From: Gammaproteobacteria bacterium
GTDB taxonomy: Bacteria; Pseudomonadota; Gammaproteobacteria; UBA6429; Thiohalophilaceae
Direction: 5' to 3'
DNA: 57,726 nucleotides
Assembly: GCA_029881995.1 (NCBI GenBank)
Contig: JAOULO010000018.1
Coordinates: 1-57,726, forward strand
The notes beneath the pieces are model-generated. The model saw nothing but the letters and a program-made list of their open reading frames with translations, did not search any database and had not been told where the DNA came from. The position numbers were made by a program, and so were the translations under genes. Positions 24,748 through 34,112 of this stretch are shown here, one piece after another (within the stretch, counting starts at the first letter, position 1; the number at the start of each line of letters is the position of its first letter).

Positions 24748-25308
24748 GTGAGCGAAAAACAATCCATTATGCGTAATATTTCCCTTGGCACCATGGCCCA
24801 GTTGATTTTCTGGAGCCGCTGGTTACAGGCCCCTCTCTATCTCGGCCTTATTGTGGCACAGGGTGTGTATGTCTACCTGTTCATGGCCGAACTATCCCAC
24901 CTTGTGATGGGTGCCAATAAGCTAGGCGAGACCGGCATTATGCTAATGGTCCTGGGACTCATCGATGTGGTGATGATCGCCAACTTGCTGGTCATGGTTA
25001 TTATCGGCGGTTATGAGACTTTTGTTTCACGCCTCAATATAAGGGAACACCCAGATCAACCTGAGTGGCTTTCCCATGTTAATGCAGCCACCATGAAGAT
25101 CAAACTCTCAATGGCACTCATAGGTATCTCATCTATCCATCTACTGAAAACCTTTATCAATGCCGAAAACATGACTGAAGCAACCATGAAGTGGCAGGTC
25201 ATCATCCATATGACCTTCATTATCTCTGCCATTGCCATGGCCTATACTGATCGCATCATGACCAAAACCCTGCTGGATGCCCACGGCAAGGCCGAGGCTG
25301 ATCATTAA
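24748..25308 (+). CDS. UPF0114 (YqhA) family membrane protein
   Basis: A 186-residue inner-membrane protein of the TIGR00645/YqhA family. It has about four helices ([75 protein letters not shown]) and the family motif [12 protein letters not shown]. Function is unknown. The start is GTG at 24748. It lies 72 bp after purK, probably with its own ribosome site (CAGGAA), and ends in a hairpin at 25319. Confidence 0.92.
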   Translation: MSEKQSIMRNISLGTMAQLIFWSRWLQAPLYLGLIVAQGVYVYLFMAELSHLVMGANKLGETGIMLMVLGLIDVVMIANLLVMVIIGGYETFVSRLNIREHPDQPEWLSHVNAATMKIKLSMALIGISSIHLLKTFINAENMTEATMKWQVIIHMTFIISAIAMAYTDRIMTKTLLDAHGKAEADH

Positions 25309-25318
25309 GTTTTATTAA

Positions 25319-25340
25319 CTCCCCTGGTAAACCAGGGGAG
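25319..25340 (+). terminator. Hairpin after the UPF0114 gene
   Basis: A ten-base perfect stem, CTCCCCTGGT with ACCAGGGGAG, lies 11 bases after the stop codon. The T-run after it is weak, so termination may be partial. Confidence 0.7.
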
Positions 25341-25454
25341 CCTATTTCTCCAGTGCAAATACGCGCTTCTAGTCACAATTTCTCAAAATTTTCTCCTTGC
25401 GAAGGTGCAGATCGACAACCATACTGTATGAAACAGTGGCTAAAAGGTATCCAC

Positions 25455-25850
25455 GTGAAGCATAAACTTGAAGATTTACCCGCCTTTGAAATACGGAAAA
25501 CTTCAGTCAAGGCCGTGCATTACAACCTGGTGCAGGTGGCTATCAAACGCCTTGGGACCAATATTCGTTTTAATCTGCCTAAACTACGCACTCTCGACCT
25601 ACATCTTGAGAAAGATGCCTGGATTGTGGTTGATAAACGACTGAATGATATTCCTGTTATGGCCTGGGTGGATTTTGAAGTCGCGCACCGTGGAAACCTG
25701 CACGAAGATATTCCCTGTACCTTAAAAATCTATCACTCTCATGCAGGACTATTGATAAAGAAAGTCATGGAAGCCATGACTCTCTTACTGGGAGAACAGC
25801 TGGATCTCCCCAATGAAGAATCCGCTCAGATTGTCCAATTTCGAAAATAA
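25455..25850 (+). CDS. Hypothetical protein, paralogue of the gene at 5122
   Basis: A soluble protein of about 131 residues with no recognised family. It is the second copy of the protein at 5122-5541; shared features are the YNLVQVAIKRLG helix, LRTLDLHLEKDAWIVVDKRL, WVDFEVAHRGNLHED and EAMTLLLGEQL. The GTG at 25455 is preferred because AAAAGG lies seven bases upstream and the length then matches the paralogue. ATG 25428 and an earlier frame start at 25353 are alternatives. It is followed by a 314-bp region without genes. Confidence 0.72.
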   Translation: MKHKLEDLPAFEIRKTSVKAVHYNLVQVAIKRLGTNIRFNLPKLRTLDLHLEKDAWIVVDKRLNDIPVMAWVDFEVAHRGNLHEDIPCTLKIYHSHAGLLIKKVMEAMTLLLGEQLDLPNEESAQIVQFRK

Positions 25851-26164
25851 GCATATCCAGCTTCGTAATCTGTCGGCTTAGTTTTTTTCTAAAATATTAT
25901 CCTTATTACCAGCACCATCCCACACCCCAATATGTATACTGCAGCTCTGTTTATACCCTGTCTAAATTAGTTACTGCATGGCCGTGTCATGCTGTAAGCC
26001 CAGTTCAACTAATAAATCTGTGAATTCCTTTGCCCAGAAACCATCTGAATTTCCCCAATTAGTCCATTTAATATATTATTGAACTAGCCGAGAGACCTGA
26101 CCGCAATTAGGTATTTTTAGCGTGGGTGAAGACTAACTAGACAAGGAATGACATCGGGGGAAAT
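25851..26164. other. 314-bp region before the metalloprotease gene
   Basis: No gene is visible. The last bases (GGGGGAAAT) give a ribosome site for the protease. The region should contain its promoter, but I cannot point to clear boxes. Confidence 0.5.
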
Positions 26165-28930
26165 ATGTCCTGTAACAACAACTATCCAACAAGATTAAGC
26201 AAAATCATAGTCTTACTCTTCACGGCCAGCTTAATCAACATGGTAACGGCTCAAAATGCGTATGCCATTGGCGATCAACGTGTAAAACAGTCACGCCAAC
26301 TGATTGAACAGGGCGCCCGCCTGAGTTTTAGAAAAAACGATGGAAAAACCCGCTTTATCGGCACCCCGACCAATAAAGCCATTGCCATTCCAGGCACTGG
26401 GCCACACCTGTCTGCTGATCAGAACGCCCGACTTATAATGAACTCCATGGGAACGGTATTTGGTATACAGGATACAAAGAAACAGCTTCGAACCATGAAA
26501 CAGCACCGCCAGAAAAATGGTAAGACTATGGTTCGGTATCAGCAGTTACATAATGGAGTGCCAGTCCTTGGAGGTGAAGTTATTGTGAACATGGATTCAC
26601 AACAACGATTGATCTCCATGAATGGTGAGCTTTCAGATGACAATGGTATTATTAACACAACACCAACAATAACTCCCGAACAGGCTAGCCATACGGGACT
26701 GGCTACAATTGCCGAAGTACATAAAATTAGCCCACAATTACTGAAAACGAGTACTCCTGAGCTAAAAATCTATGAGCCAAAATTGATCGGACCTCAGACT
26801 GGTGAAGCTACACTTGTCTGGCACCTTGAAATAAAGGGTACATCTCCGCAGTATCTCATTAGAGAACTTGTTTTGATAAATGCTATATCAGGAAAACTTG
26901 AACTGCATTTTAACCAAGTCCACACTGCAAAAAACCGAGAGACCTATGATTCACGTGGTAACGAAAAGGTATATGACTATCTCCCGGGCGATCGTGTTTG
27001 CACTGAAGCTGATGGAGATATTTGTACTGATGGCATAAACCCAGATGCCGATAAAGCACATCGGTTTGCTGGTGATGTATATGATTACTTTCTGAAAGTT
27101 CATGACAGAGATAGTCTGGATAATAAAGGAGGCAAAATCATCTCATCTGTAAATTTCTGTACATCTGATCCCAGATTTAAATGCCCGCTCCCTAATGCAT
27201 TCTGGGATGGTGAACAGATGATTTATGGACAGGGTTATGCCGAAGACGATGTTGTAGCCCACGAACTTACCCATGCTGTTACCGAACACACATCAAATCT
27301 CTATTATTATCATCAATCTGGAGCCATAAGTGAGTCGTTTTCTGATATGTGGGGTGAATTTGTTGATATTGATAATGGCAATAACTCACCAGCTGATGCC
27401 TGGCTCATTGGCGAAGAACTTAAAGATGGAGCTATTCGTAGTATGGCTTTTCCAACTATGTTTGAACAACCTGACAAAATGACGAGTATATTCTACGCAA
27501 CTAATACCAACAAACTCCAAAGTGATTTTGATAATGGTGGTGTCCATACAAACAGCGGAATAAACAATAAGGCTGTATATCTTATGGCTGACACGAATGG
27601 GGTTAAACCTTTTAATGGTTATAACATTACAGGTATTGGTACCCAGAAGGTCGCAAAAATATACTACGAAGCCCAGACATCGCTACTTACTTCAGGTTCG
27701 GACTATAGCGACCTTTATGCTGCAGTTAATCAGGCATGTTCCAACCTGATTAATAATTCTGAAATCACTGAAGATGATTGTATTACGGTAAATAACGCAC
27801 TGGATGCTGTAGAAATGAATCTGGATCCAAATAATATTAATCCAGATACCGAAGGATTATGTATGCCAGGAGACTCAACAGGACCAAGCTTCGCCTTCAT
27901 TGATGACATGGAGTATGGATTTGGTTACTGGACATTTCGAAACTCTATTGGTGGTATACATCACTGGCAAAGCACATTCGATGTCCTTCGAGCACCATAT
28001 GCTACTTCTGGAGTTCATTCATTATTTGTAGAAGCGATAAACAGTAGAAGCGACCAAACAGCAGAGATTATCGTAAATGTTCCCAATCGACGGCCCTACC
28101 TGCACTTTAAACACTATATTGAGCTAGAGAAGCTAAATGTAAAACTCGAAGATGATAGCATCCGTGAATATAATGATGGTGCCGTAGTTGAATACAGCAT
28201 CGACAATGGTGCTACCTGGATAGATGCATCCTCATTGTTTGTAGATGGACAGCCATACAATGATTATATCCCCGGCTCATCACCCAACACACTAAGTAAC
28301 AGAAATGTTTTTACTGGAATCAGCCACGGATACGTATCAAGCCGCTACAACTTATCCAGTTTACAGGGACAAAAAGTAAAATTTCGCTGGAGAGTAGCAA
28401 CTGATAACTCCAATTATTACAATGACGATGAAGATCCGTATGCATGGCTAATCGATGATGTTGCGATTTACAGTTGTGATAATACTGCAGCGACTAAACC
28501 TACACTACTAATGCCCGATAATAACGCAAAGTTTGCTAAGAACGATCTCATCAAGTTTGATTGGGATGATGGTACTGATGCAGATGGTGATGATATTACA
28601 CATACATTACTGGTCTGCCAGGGCAAGGGCTGTCTTCCGATAAAACCACATGTCCAAACAGCTACAGCCTTTCAGTTAACCCCGGCCCTGGCTGGCCTTG
28701 GTGTAGGTGGAATCCTGTTACTCTTCATTACCGGCTCCTCTCAACGCCGACAGGCCTATGTCCTGGTGATACTCGTCAGTTCACTCTTGCTGACATCCAG
28801 TTGTGGTGGAGGCAGTAGCAGCCGAACAATTTCCGGCCCCCCCCTTGAATATCGCTGGCGAGTTGCCGCCGATGATGGTAATAGTGTGACATATAGTGAG
28901 ATCAGGAATTACTCTGTCGCGGTTAATTAA
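26165..28930 (+). CDS. M4 (thermolysin-like) metalloprotease with internal membrane hairpin and lipobox
   Basis: A 921-residue exported zinc protease. Order: signal peptide (1-32), FTP/PepSY propeptide (MVRYQQLHNGVPVLGGEVIV), then the M4 catalytic domain with HELTH at 366-370, third zinc ligand Glu390 in GAISESFSD, and general acid His461 in GGVHTNSGI. A jelly-roll-like region follows (FIDDMEYGFGYWTF to AWLIDDVAIYSC), then a Fn3-like domain starting at TLLMPDNNAKF. That domain is interrupted at residues 840-885 by a helix (LAGLGVGGILLLFITG), a basic turn SSQRRQ, a second helix and LLTSSC-GGGSSS, a lipobox with Cys880. The Fn3-like strands resume with YRWRVAADDG to the end. Classic M4 enzymes lack this. 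Confidence 0.92.
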   Translation: MSCNNNYPTRLSKIIVLLFTASLINMVTAQNAYAIGDQRVKQSRQLIEQGARLSFRKNDGKTRFIGTPTNKAIAIPGTGPHLSADQNARLIMNSMGTVFGIQDTKKQLRTMKQHRQKNGKTMVRYQQLHNGVPVLGGEVIVNMDSQQRLISMNGELSDDNGIINTTPTITPEQASHTGLATIAEVHKISPQLLKTSTPELKIYEPKLIGPQTGEATLVWHLEIKGTSPQYLIRELVLINAISGKLELHFNQVHTAKNRETYDSRGNEKVYDYLPGDRVCTEADGDICTDGINPDADKAHRFAGDVYDYFLKVHDRDSLDNKGGKIISSVNFCTSDPRFKCPLPNAFWDGEQMIYGQGYAEDDVVAHELTHAVTEHTSNLYYYHQSGAISESFSDMWGEFVDIDNGNNSPADAWLIGEELKDGAIRSMAFPTMFEQPDKMTSIFYATNTNKLQSDFDNGGVHTNSGINNKAVYLMADTNGVKPFNGYNITGIGTQKVAKIYYEAQTSLLTSGSDYSDLYAAVNQACSNLINNSEITEDDCITVNNALDAVEMNLDPNNINPDTEGLCMPGDSTGPSFAFIDDMEYGFGYWTFRNSIGGIHHWQSTFDVLRAPYATSGVHSLFVEAINSRSDQTAEIIVNVPNRRPYLHFKHYIELEKLNVKLEDDSIREYNDGAVVEYSIDNGATWIDASSLFVDGQPYNDYIPGSSPNTLSNRNVFTGISHGYVSSRYNLSSLQGQKVKFRWRVATDNSNYYNDDEDPYAWLIDDVAIYSCDNTAATKPTLLMPDNNAKFAKNDLIKFDWDDGTDADGDDITHTLLVCQGKGCLPIKPHVQTATAFQLTPALAGLGVGGILLLFITGSSQRRQAYVLVILVSSLLLTSSCGGGSSSRTISGPPLEYRWRVAADDGNSVTYSEIRNYSVAVN

Positions 28931-28978
28931 ATACCGAAAGCTGTACACCCTATAAAACCGCGCTGATATACTGGCCCC

Positions 28979-29584
28979 ATGAAGGAAACGATTATTGACT
29001 TTATCCGTCACGGACAACCAGAGGGTGGTAGTGTCTATCGTGGACATGGTGTTGATGACCCGCTCAGTGATCTTGGCTGGCAACAAATGTGGCAAGCCGT
29101 CGGAAATGCCTCACCATGGCAACAAATCATTTCATCCCCTATGTTACGCTGCAAGGCATTTGCTGAACAACTTTCAGATAAATATCAGCTACCTCTTAGT
29201 ATCGATGAACGCTTCAAGGAGGTAGGCTTTGGCAGTTGGGAAGGAAGAAATCGTAAAGAAATACAGGAAAATAGTAAATCTGAGTATGATGCTTTTTATA
29301 ATGACCCGATAAACTGTCGACCAGATGGTGCAGAACCCATCGATGCTTTTATATCCAGAGTCGTTGTTGCCCTCGATGAAGTTATCAATCAATATAGAGG
29401 ACAACACTGCCTGGTTGTCGCCCATGCAGGCGTCATACGAGCAGTTGTAAGCCATGTTACCCTTTCGGCTCCACTTGGTTTATATAAAATCCAGGTAGAC
29501 AATGCTGGAATCAGTCGAGTCTGCCATGGGCAATATGGCAATAAACTGATCTTTCATAATGCCGCTTTACCGGAAGCTAAATAA
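28979..29584 (+). CDS. Histidine phosphatase family protein
   Basis: A 201-residue phosphoglycerate-mutase-superfamily phosphatase. The catalytic RHG is at residues 10-12 (FIRHGQPEGG); Glu in the FKEVGFGSWEGR block and the second His in VVAHAGVIRAVV complete the site. FKEVGFGSWEG and its length resemble alpha-ribazole phosphatase (CobC), but no cobalamin genes are near, so the substrate is open. The next gene, a methyltransferase, follows after 14 bp on the same strand. Confidence 0.9.
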   Translation: MKETIIDFIRHGQPEGGSVYRGHGVDDPLSDLGWQQMWQAVGNASPWQQIISSPMLRCKAFAEQLSDKYQLPLSIDERFKEVGFGSWEGRNRKEIQENSKSEYDAFYNDPINCRPDGAEPIDAFISRVVVALDEVINQYRGQHCLVVAHAGVIRAVVSHVTLSAPLGLYKIQVDNAGISRVCHGQYGNKLIFHNAALPEAK

Positions 29585-29598
29585 ATAGACAGCCAACA

Positions 29599-30186
29599 AT
29601 GTTATCCCACAAAGAACTCGATAAGTTACGTCAGGATATCCAGGTCCAATCAAATATGAGAGATGTACCGCTCATACTTCATAGCACATGGGGCATTTTC
29701 TCTCCCAGAGAAATCGATGAAGGTACAGAATTACTTATGAAATATATTGATGTTAAGGAAACGGATGATTGTCTCGATCTTGGCTGTGGTTATGGCTCCA
29801 TTGGCTTAACTCTCGCTAGCCTGGCCAATAAAGGTCATACGACTCTGGTTGATCGAGACTTCATCGCAGTCGAATATGCCAAAAAAAATATCCAGGCCAA
29901 CAAACTAAGCAATGCTCAGGCTCTACTCAGCAATGGCTTTTCAGAAATCAGCGACAGGCAGTTTGACATAATTGCCTCAAATATTCCGGCCAAGGTCGGC
30001 AATGAAATGCTCAGCCTGTTTTTACATGATGGCTGGCATCAACTCAAACCTGGCGGTCGATTTTATGTTGTTACAATAAATGGCTTACGAATCTACATGA
30101 AGCGCAATTTTATGGATATTTTTTCTAACTATAAAAAATGCAAACAGGGAAAGAACTATACCGTTGCTATGGCCTACAAAAACTAA
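29599..30186 (+). CDS. Class I SAM-dependent methyltransferase, RsmC-like
   Basis: A 195-residue methyltransferase. The motif LDLGCGYGSIGLTLAS binds S-adenosylmethionine, with acidic residues at TLVDRD. Upstream, WGIFSPREIDEGTELLMKYI is like the RsmC C-terminal domain (16S rRNA m2G1207). The catalytic NPP motif of RsmC is replaced by SNIPAKVG, so target and activity are uncertain. It likely shares an operon with the histidine phosphatase. Confidence 0.85.
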   Translation: MLSHKELDKLRQDIQVQSNMRDVPLILHSTWGIFSPREIDEGTELLMKYIDVKETDDCLDLGCGYGSIGLTLASLANKGHTTLVDRDFIAVEYAKKNIQANKLSNAQALLSNGFSEISDRQFDIIASNIPAKVGNEMLSLFLHDGWHQLKPGGRFYVVTINGLRIYMKRNFMDIFSNYKKCKQGKNYTVAMAYKN

Positions 30187-30276
30187 ATTGTTCAAATTTT
30201 AACCAGCCCACAAATTCATGGATTTAGATAACTCTTCCAACCAGATAATGATAATCATCAGCCCGGCAATGGTTCA

Positions 30277-30304
30277 TTGCCATAAATAAATGTAAGGGTA
30301 TAAT
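30277..30304 (+). promoter_or_regulatory. Sigma-70 promoter for the barrel/LytR_C gene
   Basis: TTGCCA (30277-30282) and TATAAT (30299-30304) are separated by 16 bp, a good match to sigma-70. The -35 box forms part of the small palindrome GGCAATGGTTCATTGCC (30265-30281), which might bind a regulator. Confidence 0.65.
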
Positions 30305-30402
30305 GTGACCTGGCTGAATAGATTCAGCTAAAAGCAATCTCAGGGTTAGTAAAAATATACAATATGCAAGCTGTATTTATTAATACGATAAGGATATCAA
30401 AT

Positions 30403-31680
30403 ATGATTTTTCATAATCTATTCACCACAAATAGATTTCAACTCTTTGCTTGCCTGCTGTTCACGTGCCTTTCAATTAACTCTTATGCAGCAACTTCATC
30501 AAGACCTGGCGGAACTGGGATGACATGGATGAGAACAGCCGATACGCTAAATAATGGTGATATTGTAGTTTATGACCAACTTGGTATCGACTCTTACGTA
30601 ATTCTGGATACTAACCTGGGTGATACAGATACCTTTAATAACATTGGCATTAACTACGGATTGTTTGACTCACTGGAACTGGGCTATCAAACAACCTGGA
30701 TTTCAAATGATCAACATGGCACCTCTGGAATCAAAAGCCACAAGGGTATATTTAAATACCAACTATTAGGTGACAACAAACAAGATGATTATGCATTATC
30801 ATTTTCCGCATTTAAAACTGCGTCACCTGCTGACAAAGCGGATAAGATTGGAACCGGGGAAACAGAAGATGGTGCAGAACTAAATTTTAGCGTTTACACA
30901 ACAGATGTTAACTATCATTTAACATTGGGTTCATCAACAAGCGATGCAAAATATTATGACCCTGATGTTGTATATTATAGTGTTGAAAAACAGTACGCCT
31001 ACATGGGACTAGAGTTTAATATTTCAGAAAAATTTATCTTTGGCTTAGAATTGCTACAGGAAAAATCTGAAAACCGAGATTTTGATCGAAACCAGGTTTA
31101 TGCCTTTAGTTTTCAATATAAACCAAATAATACCCTTTCTTTTGATTTTGGCTCGGCATTTGGTATACCTGAAGATAGATCAGAGCCTGCGAAAAGTTTG
31201 TATTTTGGATTAAATTATCTGTTCAGCGATAAGCATCACCAGATAAAATCTAGACCTGTTCAAACACAGGCCAAAACAGCACCTCAGACTCAAACAAGTA
31301 TACCTGTTCCTGATTCGACACCCATAAAAAAACCTGCTTTCAAGAAAAAACCGCCGGTAAAAATATCAAAACCGATAGCACCAGTCGAATCCACAACTTA
31401 CAAATACATGGTAATAATTAAAAATGGTACAGGATCCAGTGCAACTGCTGAACGTGTTGTAAGCTTCTTAAAAGAAAATGGTTATGGTGTAAAATCAATT
31501 AAGAATATCGCTCGACGTCATAATACTGAAATTCGTTACCTGAAACGTAATTCAAAACAGGCACTGAGACTTGCTCTGAAAATCCCAGGAAACCAGGACT
31601 TACGTCTGATGTCTGCTCTTTCAGGAGGAATTGATTTTGAAATAATTATTGGCAGCGATATTGTAGGAAATCTACGCTAG
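30403..31680 (+). CDS. Exported beta-rich protein with C-terminal LytR_C domain
   Basis: A 425-residue protein. The signal peptide (LFACLLFTCLSINSYA) is followed by about 260 residues of alternating beta strands (NIGINYGLFDSLELGYQTTW, YAYMGLEFNISEKFIFGLEL, FDFGSAFGIPED) that look like an outer-membrane barrel. Then comes a Pro/Lys-rich linker (KKPAFKKKPPVKISKP) and a LytR_C-type domain (KYMVIIKNGTGSSATAERVV). The ATG at 30403 has AAGGA upstream and directly precedes the signal peptide, so it is favoured over 30364. The fusion is unusual. Function is unknown. Confidence 0.8.
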   Translation: MIFHNLFTTNRFQLFACLLFTCLSINSYAATSSRPGGTGMTWMRTADTLNNGDIVVYDQLGIDSYVILDTNLGDTDTFNNIGINYGLFDSLELGYQTTWISNDQHGTSGIKSHKGIFKYQLLGDNKQDDYALSFSAFKTASPADKADKIGTGETEDGAELNFSVYTTDVNYHLTLGSSTSDAKYYDPDVVYYSVEKQYAYMGLEFNISEKFIFGLELLQEKSENRDFDRNQVYAFSFQYKPNNTLSFDFGSAFGIPEDRSEPAKSLYFGLNYLFSDKHHQIKSRPVQTQAKTAPQTQTSIPVPDSTPIKKPAFKKKPPVKISKPIAPVESTTYKYMVIIKNGTGSSATAERVVSFLKENGYGVKSIKNIARRHNTEIRYLKRNSKQALRLALKIPGNQDLRLMSALSGGIDFEIIIGSDIVGNLR

Positions 31681-31697
31681 AGAAACATCGGGGCTTT

Positions 31698-31937
31698 TCA
31701 GTCAGTTTCAGTAAAAATGAAACTGTAATCACTATTATTGATATCGACCTGGATGCCACTGGTATCTTTGCCATTACTCGTTTTAATCTCGCCGCGTTTT
31801 CTATCAATCCAGCTAATCAGGCGAGGGGAGCGAACCATTCCGAGAATGACTTCTTCAGCCAAACGTCGCGCCTGCTTAAAATCTACATTACAACTATCAG
31901 CGGTGATGCGTATATTATCCAGGCTCATTTCAGACAT
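31698..31937 (-). CDS. AF1514-like small protein
   Basis: A 79-residue soluble protein that resembles the AF1514 family: LDNIRITADSCNVDFKQARR, then AEEVILGMVRSPRLISWIDR and a C-terminal acidic strand. The family has no known function. The assignment is tentative and rests on the general pattern with the SPRLISWIDRKRGE block. It converges with the LytR_C gene, the stops lying 17 bp apart. Confidence 0.65.
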   Translation of the reverse strand: MSEMSLDNIRITADSCNVDFKQARRLAEEVILGMVRSPRLISWIDRKRGEIKTSNGKDTSGIQVDINNSDYSFIFTETD

Positions 31938-32172
31938 CTGGCCTCTCCCCTTATATTATTATCTTTGATTAAAACAAGTATCAATTGATAACTGTTGTGA
32001 AAAATATACCACAGCCAGCTCACAAAACACGAGTGAATTGTGACACAGTTTTGTGAATAGAAAGATTAGAATATTCGAATTAAGCTGTAACATATTTCAA
32101 TATATTTGGTTAATAAATGACCATACTGGAAATACATTACTTATAAAACCAATATTGATTTACATCAATGAC

Positions 32173-33381
32173 TCAAAAATATGTTCTTATCTCCAAATTT
32201 AGTAATTTTGGGTAGACTCCATATTGAGTAGAATTCTTTCCCCCCTCCTGCCTATTTCCTTCAGGAAGACTTAAGCCAAGTGAAATTTCTGTTTCATCAG
32301 AATATGAGTGTAAAAAGTTAAAGTTTGATAAAAGGGAGTGATCAATCTGGTTATAGATGAGACTAAACTGGCCTGTCCATAGTGGTGTAAACTCATAACT
32401 CAGACCAAATGCCTGATAACGTCTTGCGGGATAACTCGTTAAACCATTATAAGCCATAAATTCTGTTGCCCCTGCCCCATGATAATACTGTTCAAACTGC
32501 ATCATTAGACTATTATTCCAGCGATGCTCAAATCCAATAGTGTAGAATGACCTGGTCACTGGCTCTCCATCCAGCTCTTCAGCGACATGCCCCTCCATTC
32601 TGACTCCCAACCAGTCAAATAACTCTCCACTGACCGAAGCGCCCTGAATTTCCTGTCGCCTGACTTTCCCCATCAGTAAGGCCCATTCAAAACCAGTCAG
32701 GTTTGTAACATAACGAACCAACCATGAATCTCGGGATGAGTCAGGATCATCACTCCAGCCAGTTTTAGCGTCAGGATCCGGCTGATAACCTGCTACACCA
32801 ATTATTTCTAACGAAGTCAGTTCACCCAATGACCACCCAGCTCGAATAGCATCAACTCCAGGTTTATATACCCGATAAAATGTTTGTGCCGCAAATGGCG
32901 CGAAAAAATCATTAGGACTGAAAAAAAATGTTGTTGCCAGATTAATCGCCTGTCTGCCCGTAATGAAGTTAAAACTATCACCAGACCATCTAATATTCAT
33001 ACGATCAATAGCCAGATGGGCATATTCTGTATCACTCTGACTCCATTCAAGTAACCCACTTCGCTCTACACCAAACGAAGTAGTTATTCCCTGTTGAAGT
33101 GAGACCAATGACTTATCAATCCAGGTTTGATAAGTATTAAATTCCCACGCAAGGCCTGAAGTATTTTTTGAGTCAAATATCAGACGCGCCAGTCCACCCG
33201 CTGCATTATTTTCTTTTTCATCGACAGCAGAATCTTCTTCATATTTAGTTGTGACAGTAAAACCGCGCAGTAATAAGCTGGCATTACCGTCGCTTGTTGA
33301 ATCTTCCCAGTTATAAAATGCTTCCGCTACCGGTACAAAACATGCAAAGAAACCAAGGCATGCTATAAAAACATCTTTCAC
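32173..33381 (-). CDS. Predicted outer-membrane beta-barrel protein of the Lol-like operon
   Basis: A 402-residue protein with signal peptide (FIACLGFFACFVPVAEA) and alternating amphipathic strands to the end, closing with LLNLEIRTYF, an aromatic C-terminus of the type recognised by BAM. No porin family is recognised. The GTG start overlaps the stop of the ABC ATPase gene (GTGA), so it is translated with the transporter. It likely forms the outer-membrane end of the export route. Confidence 0.78.
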   Translation of the reverse strand: MKDVFIACLGFFACFVPVAEAFYNWEDSTSDGNASLLLRGFTVTTKYEEDSAVDEKENNAAGGLARLIFDSKNTSGLAWEFNTYQTWIDKSLVSLQQGITTSFGVERSGLLEWSQSDTEYAHLAIDRMNIRWSGDSFNFITGRQAINLATTFFFSPNDFFAPFAAQTFYRVYKPGVDAIRAGWSLGELTSLEIIGVAGYQPDPDAKTGWSDDPDSSRDSWLVRYVTNLTGFEWALLMGKVRRQEIQGASVSGELFDWLGVRMEGHVAEELDGEPVTRSFYTIGFEHRWNNSLMMQFEQYYHGAGATEFMAYNGLTSYPARRYQAFGLSYEFTPLWTGQFSLIYNQIDHSLLSNFNFLHSYSDETEISLGLSLPEGNRQEGGKNSTQYGVYPKLLNLEIRTYF

Positions 33382-34106
33382 CTTCTGGCCTCATCACTCT
33401 CAATACGGCCATCACGTAAACGAATAAGCCGCCTGGCCCTGTCCATGACACGCTGGTCATGAGTTGAAAAAAGAAAGCTGACTCCATCTTCCTGATTAAG
33501 TTTTTGCATGAGATCCAGAAGGGCATCGGCAGTGGCTGAATCCACATTAGCGGTTGGCTCATCGGCCAATACTATTGCTGGTCGAGTCACAATTGCTCTG
33601 GCTATGGCCACACGCTGCTGCTGACCACCTGACATTTCATCCGGGCGCCGATGTTCCATACCTTTCAAGCCAACTTCATCCAGAATCATCATGACCTGTT
33701 CATGACACTCTGATTCAGGTACCCCCTGTAACCTCAGAACAAATTCCGCATTTTCATAAGCTGTCATGACAGGTATAAGATTGTAGGCCTGAAACACAAA
33801 GCCAATACGGTCCCGGCGAATACTTGCCAGCTCAGATCGACTTAATCTCGCCAGATTGTGATTTTCCAGCCATACCTGGCCACTACTAGGCACATCAAGT
33901 CCACCGATCATATTCAAAACCGTTGTTTTGCCTGAGCCAGACGGCCCACAAAGAGCACAAAAGTCACCTGTGTCGATCTCAAGTGAAACATTATCCACGG
34001 CACGCACTTCCAGTTGACCCTGTTGATAAACCTTGCTCACCGATTCCAGACGTACAATGTCTTTAATCGCAGGATTGTTTGTATGCACTTCACCAGCCAT
34101 AATCAC
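33378..34106 (-). CDS. ABC transporter ATPase, LolD/MacB type
   Basis: A 242-residue ATPase. Walker A GPSGSGKT is at 54-61, the Q-loop is in GFVFQAYNLIPVMT, the signature is MSGGQQQRVAIARAI, and Walker B is IVLADEPTANVDS. The sequence fits the MacB/LolD/FtsE subfamily that pairs with FtsX-type permeases and does mechanical work rather than channel transport. It starts at GTG 34106 or ATG 34100. It sits between permease and barrel genes. Confidence 0.94.
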   Translation of the reverse strand: MIMAGEVHTNNPAIKDIVRLESVSKVYQQGQLEVRAVDNVSLEIDTGDFCALCGPSGSGKTTVLNMIGGLDVPSSGQVWLENHNLARLSRSELASIRRDRIGFVFQAYNLIPVMTAYENAEFVLRLQGVPESECHEQVMMILDEVGLKGMEHRRPDEMSGGQQQRVAIARAIVTRPAIVLADEPTANVDSATADALLDLMQKLNQEDGVSFLFSTHDQRVMDRARRLIRLRDGRIESDEARR

Positions 34107-34112
34107 TAAAAC

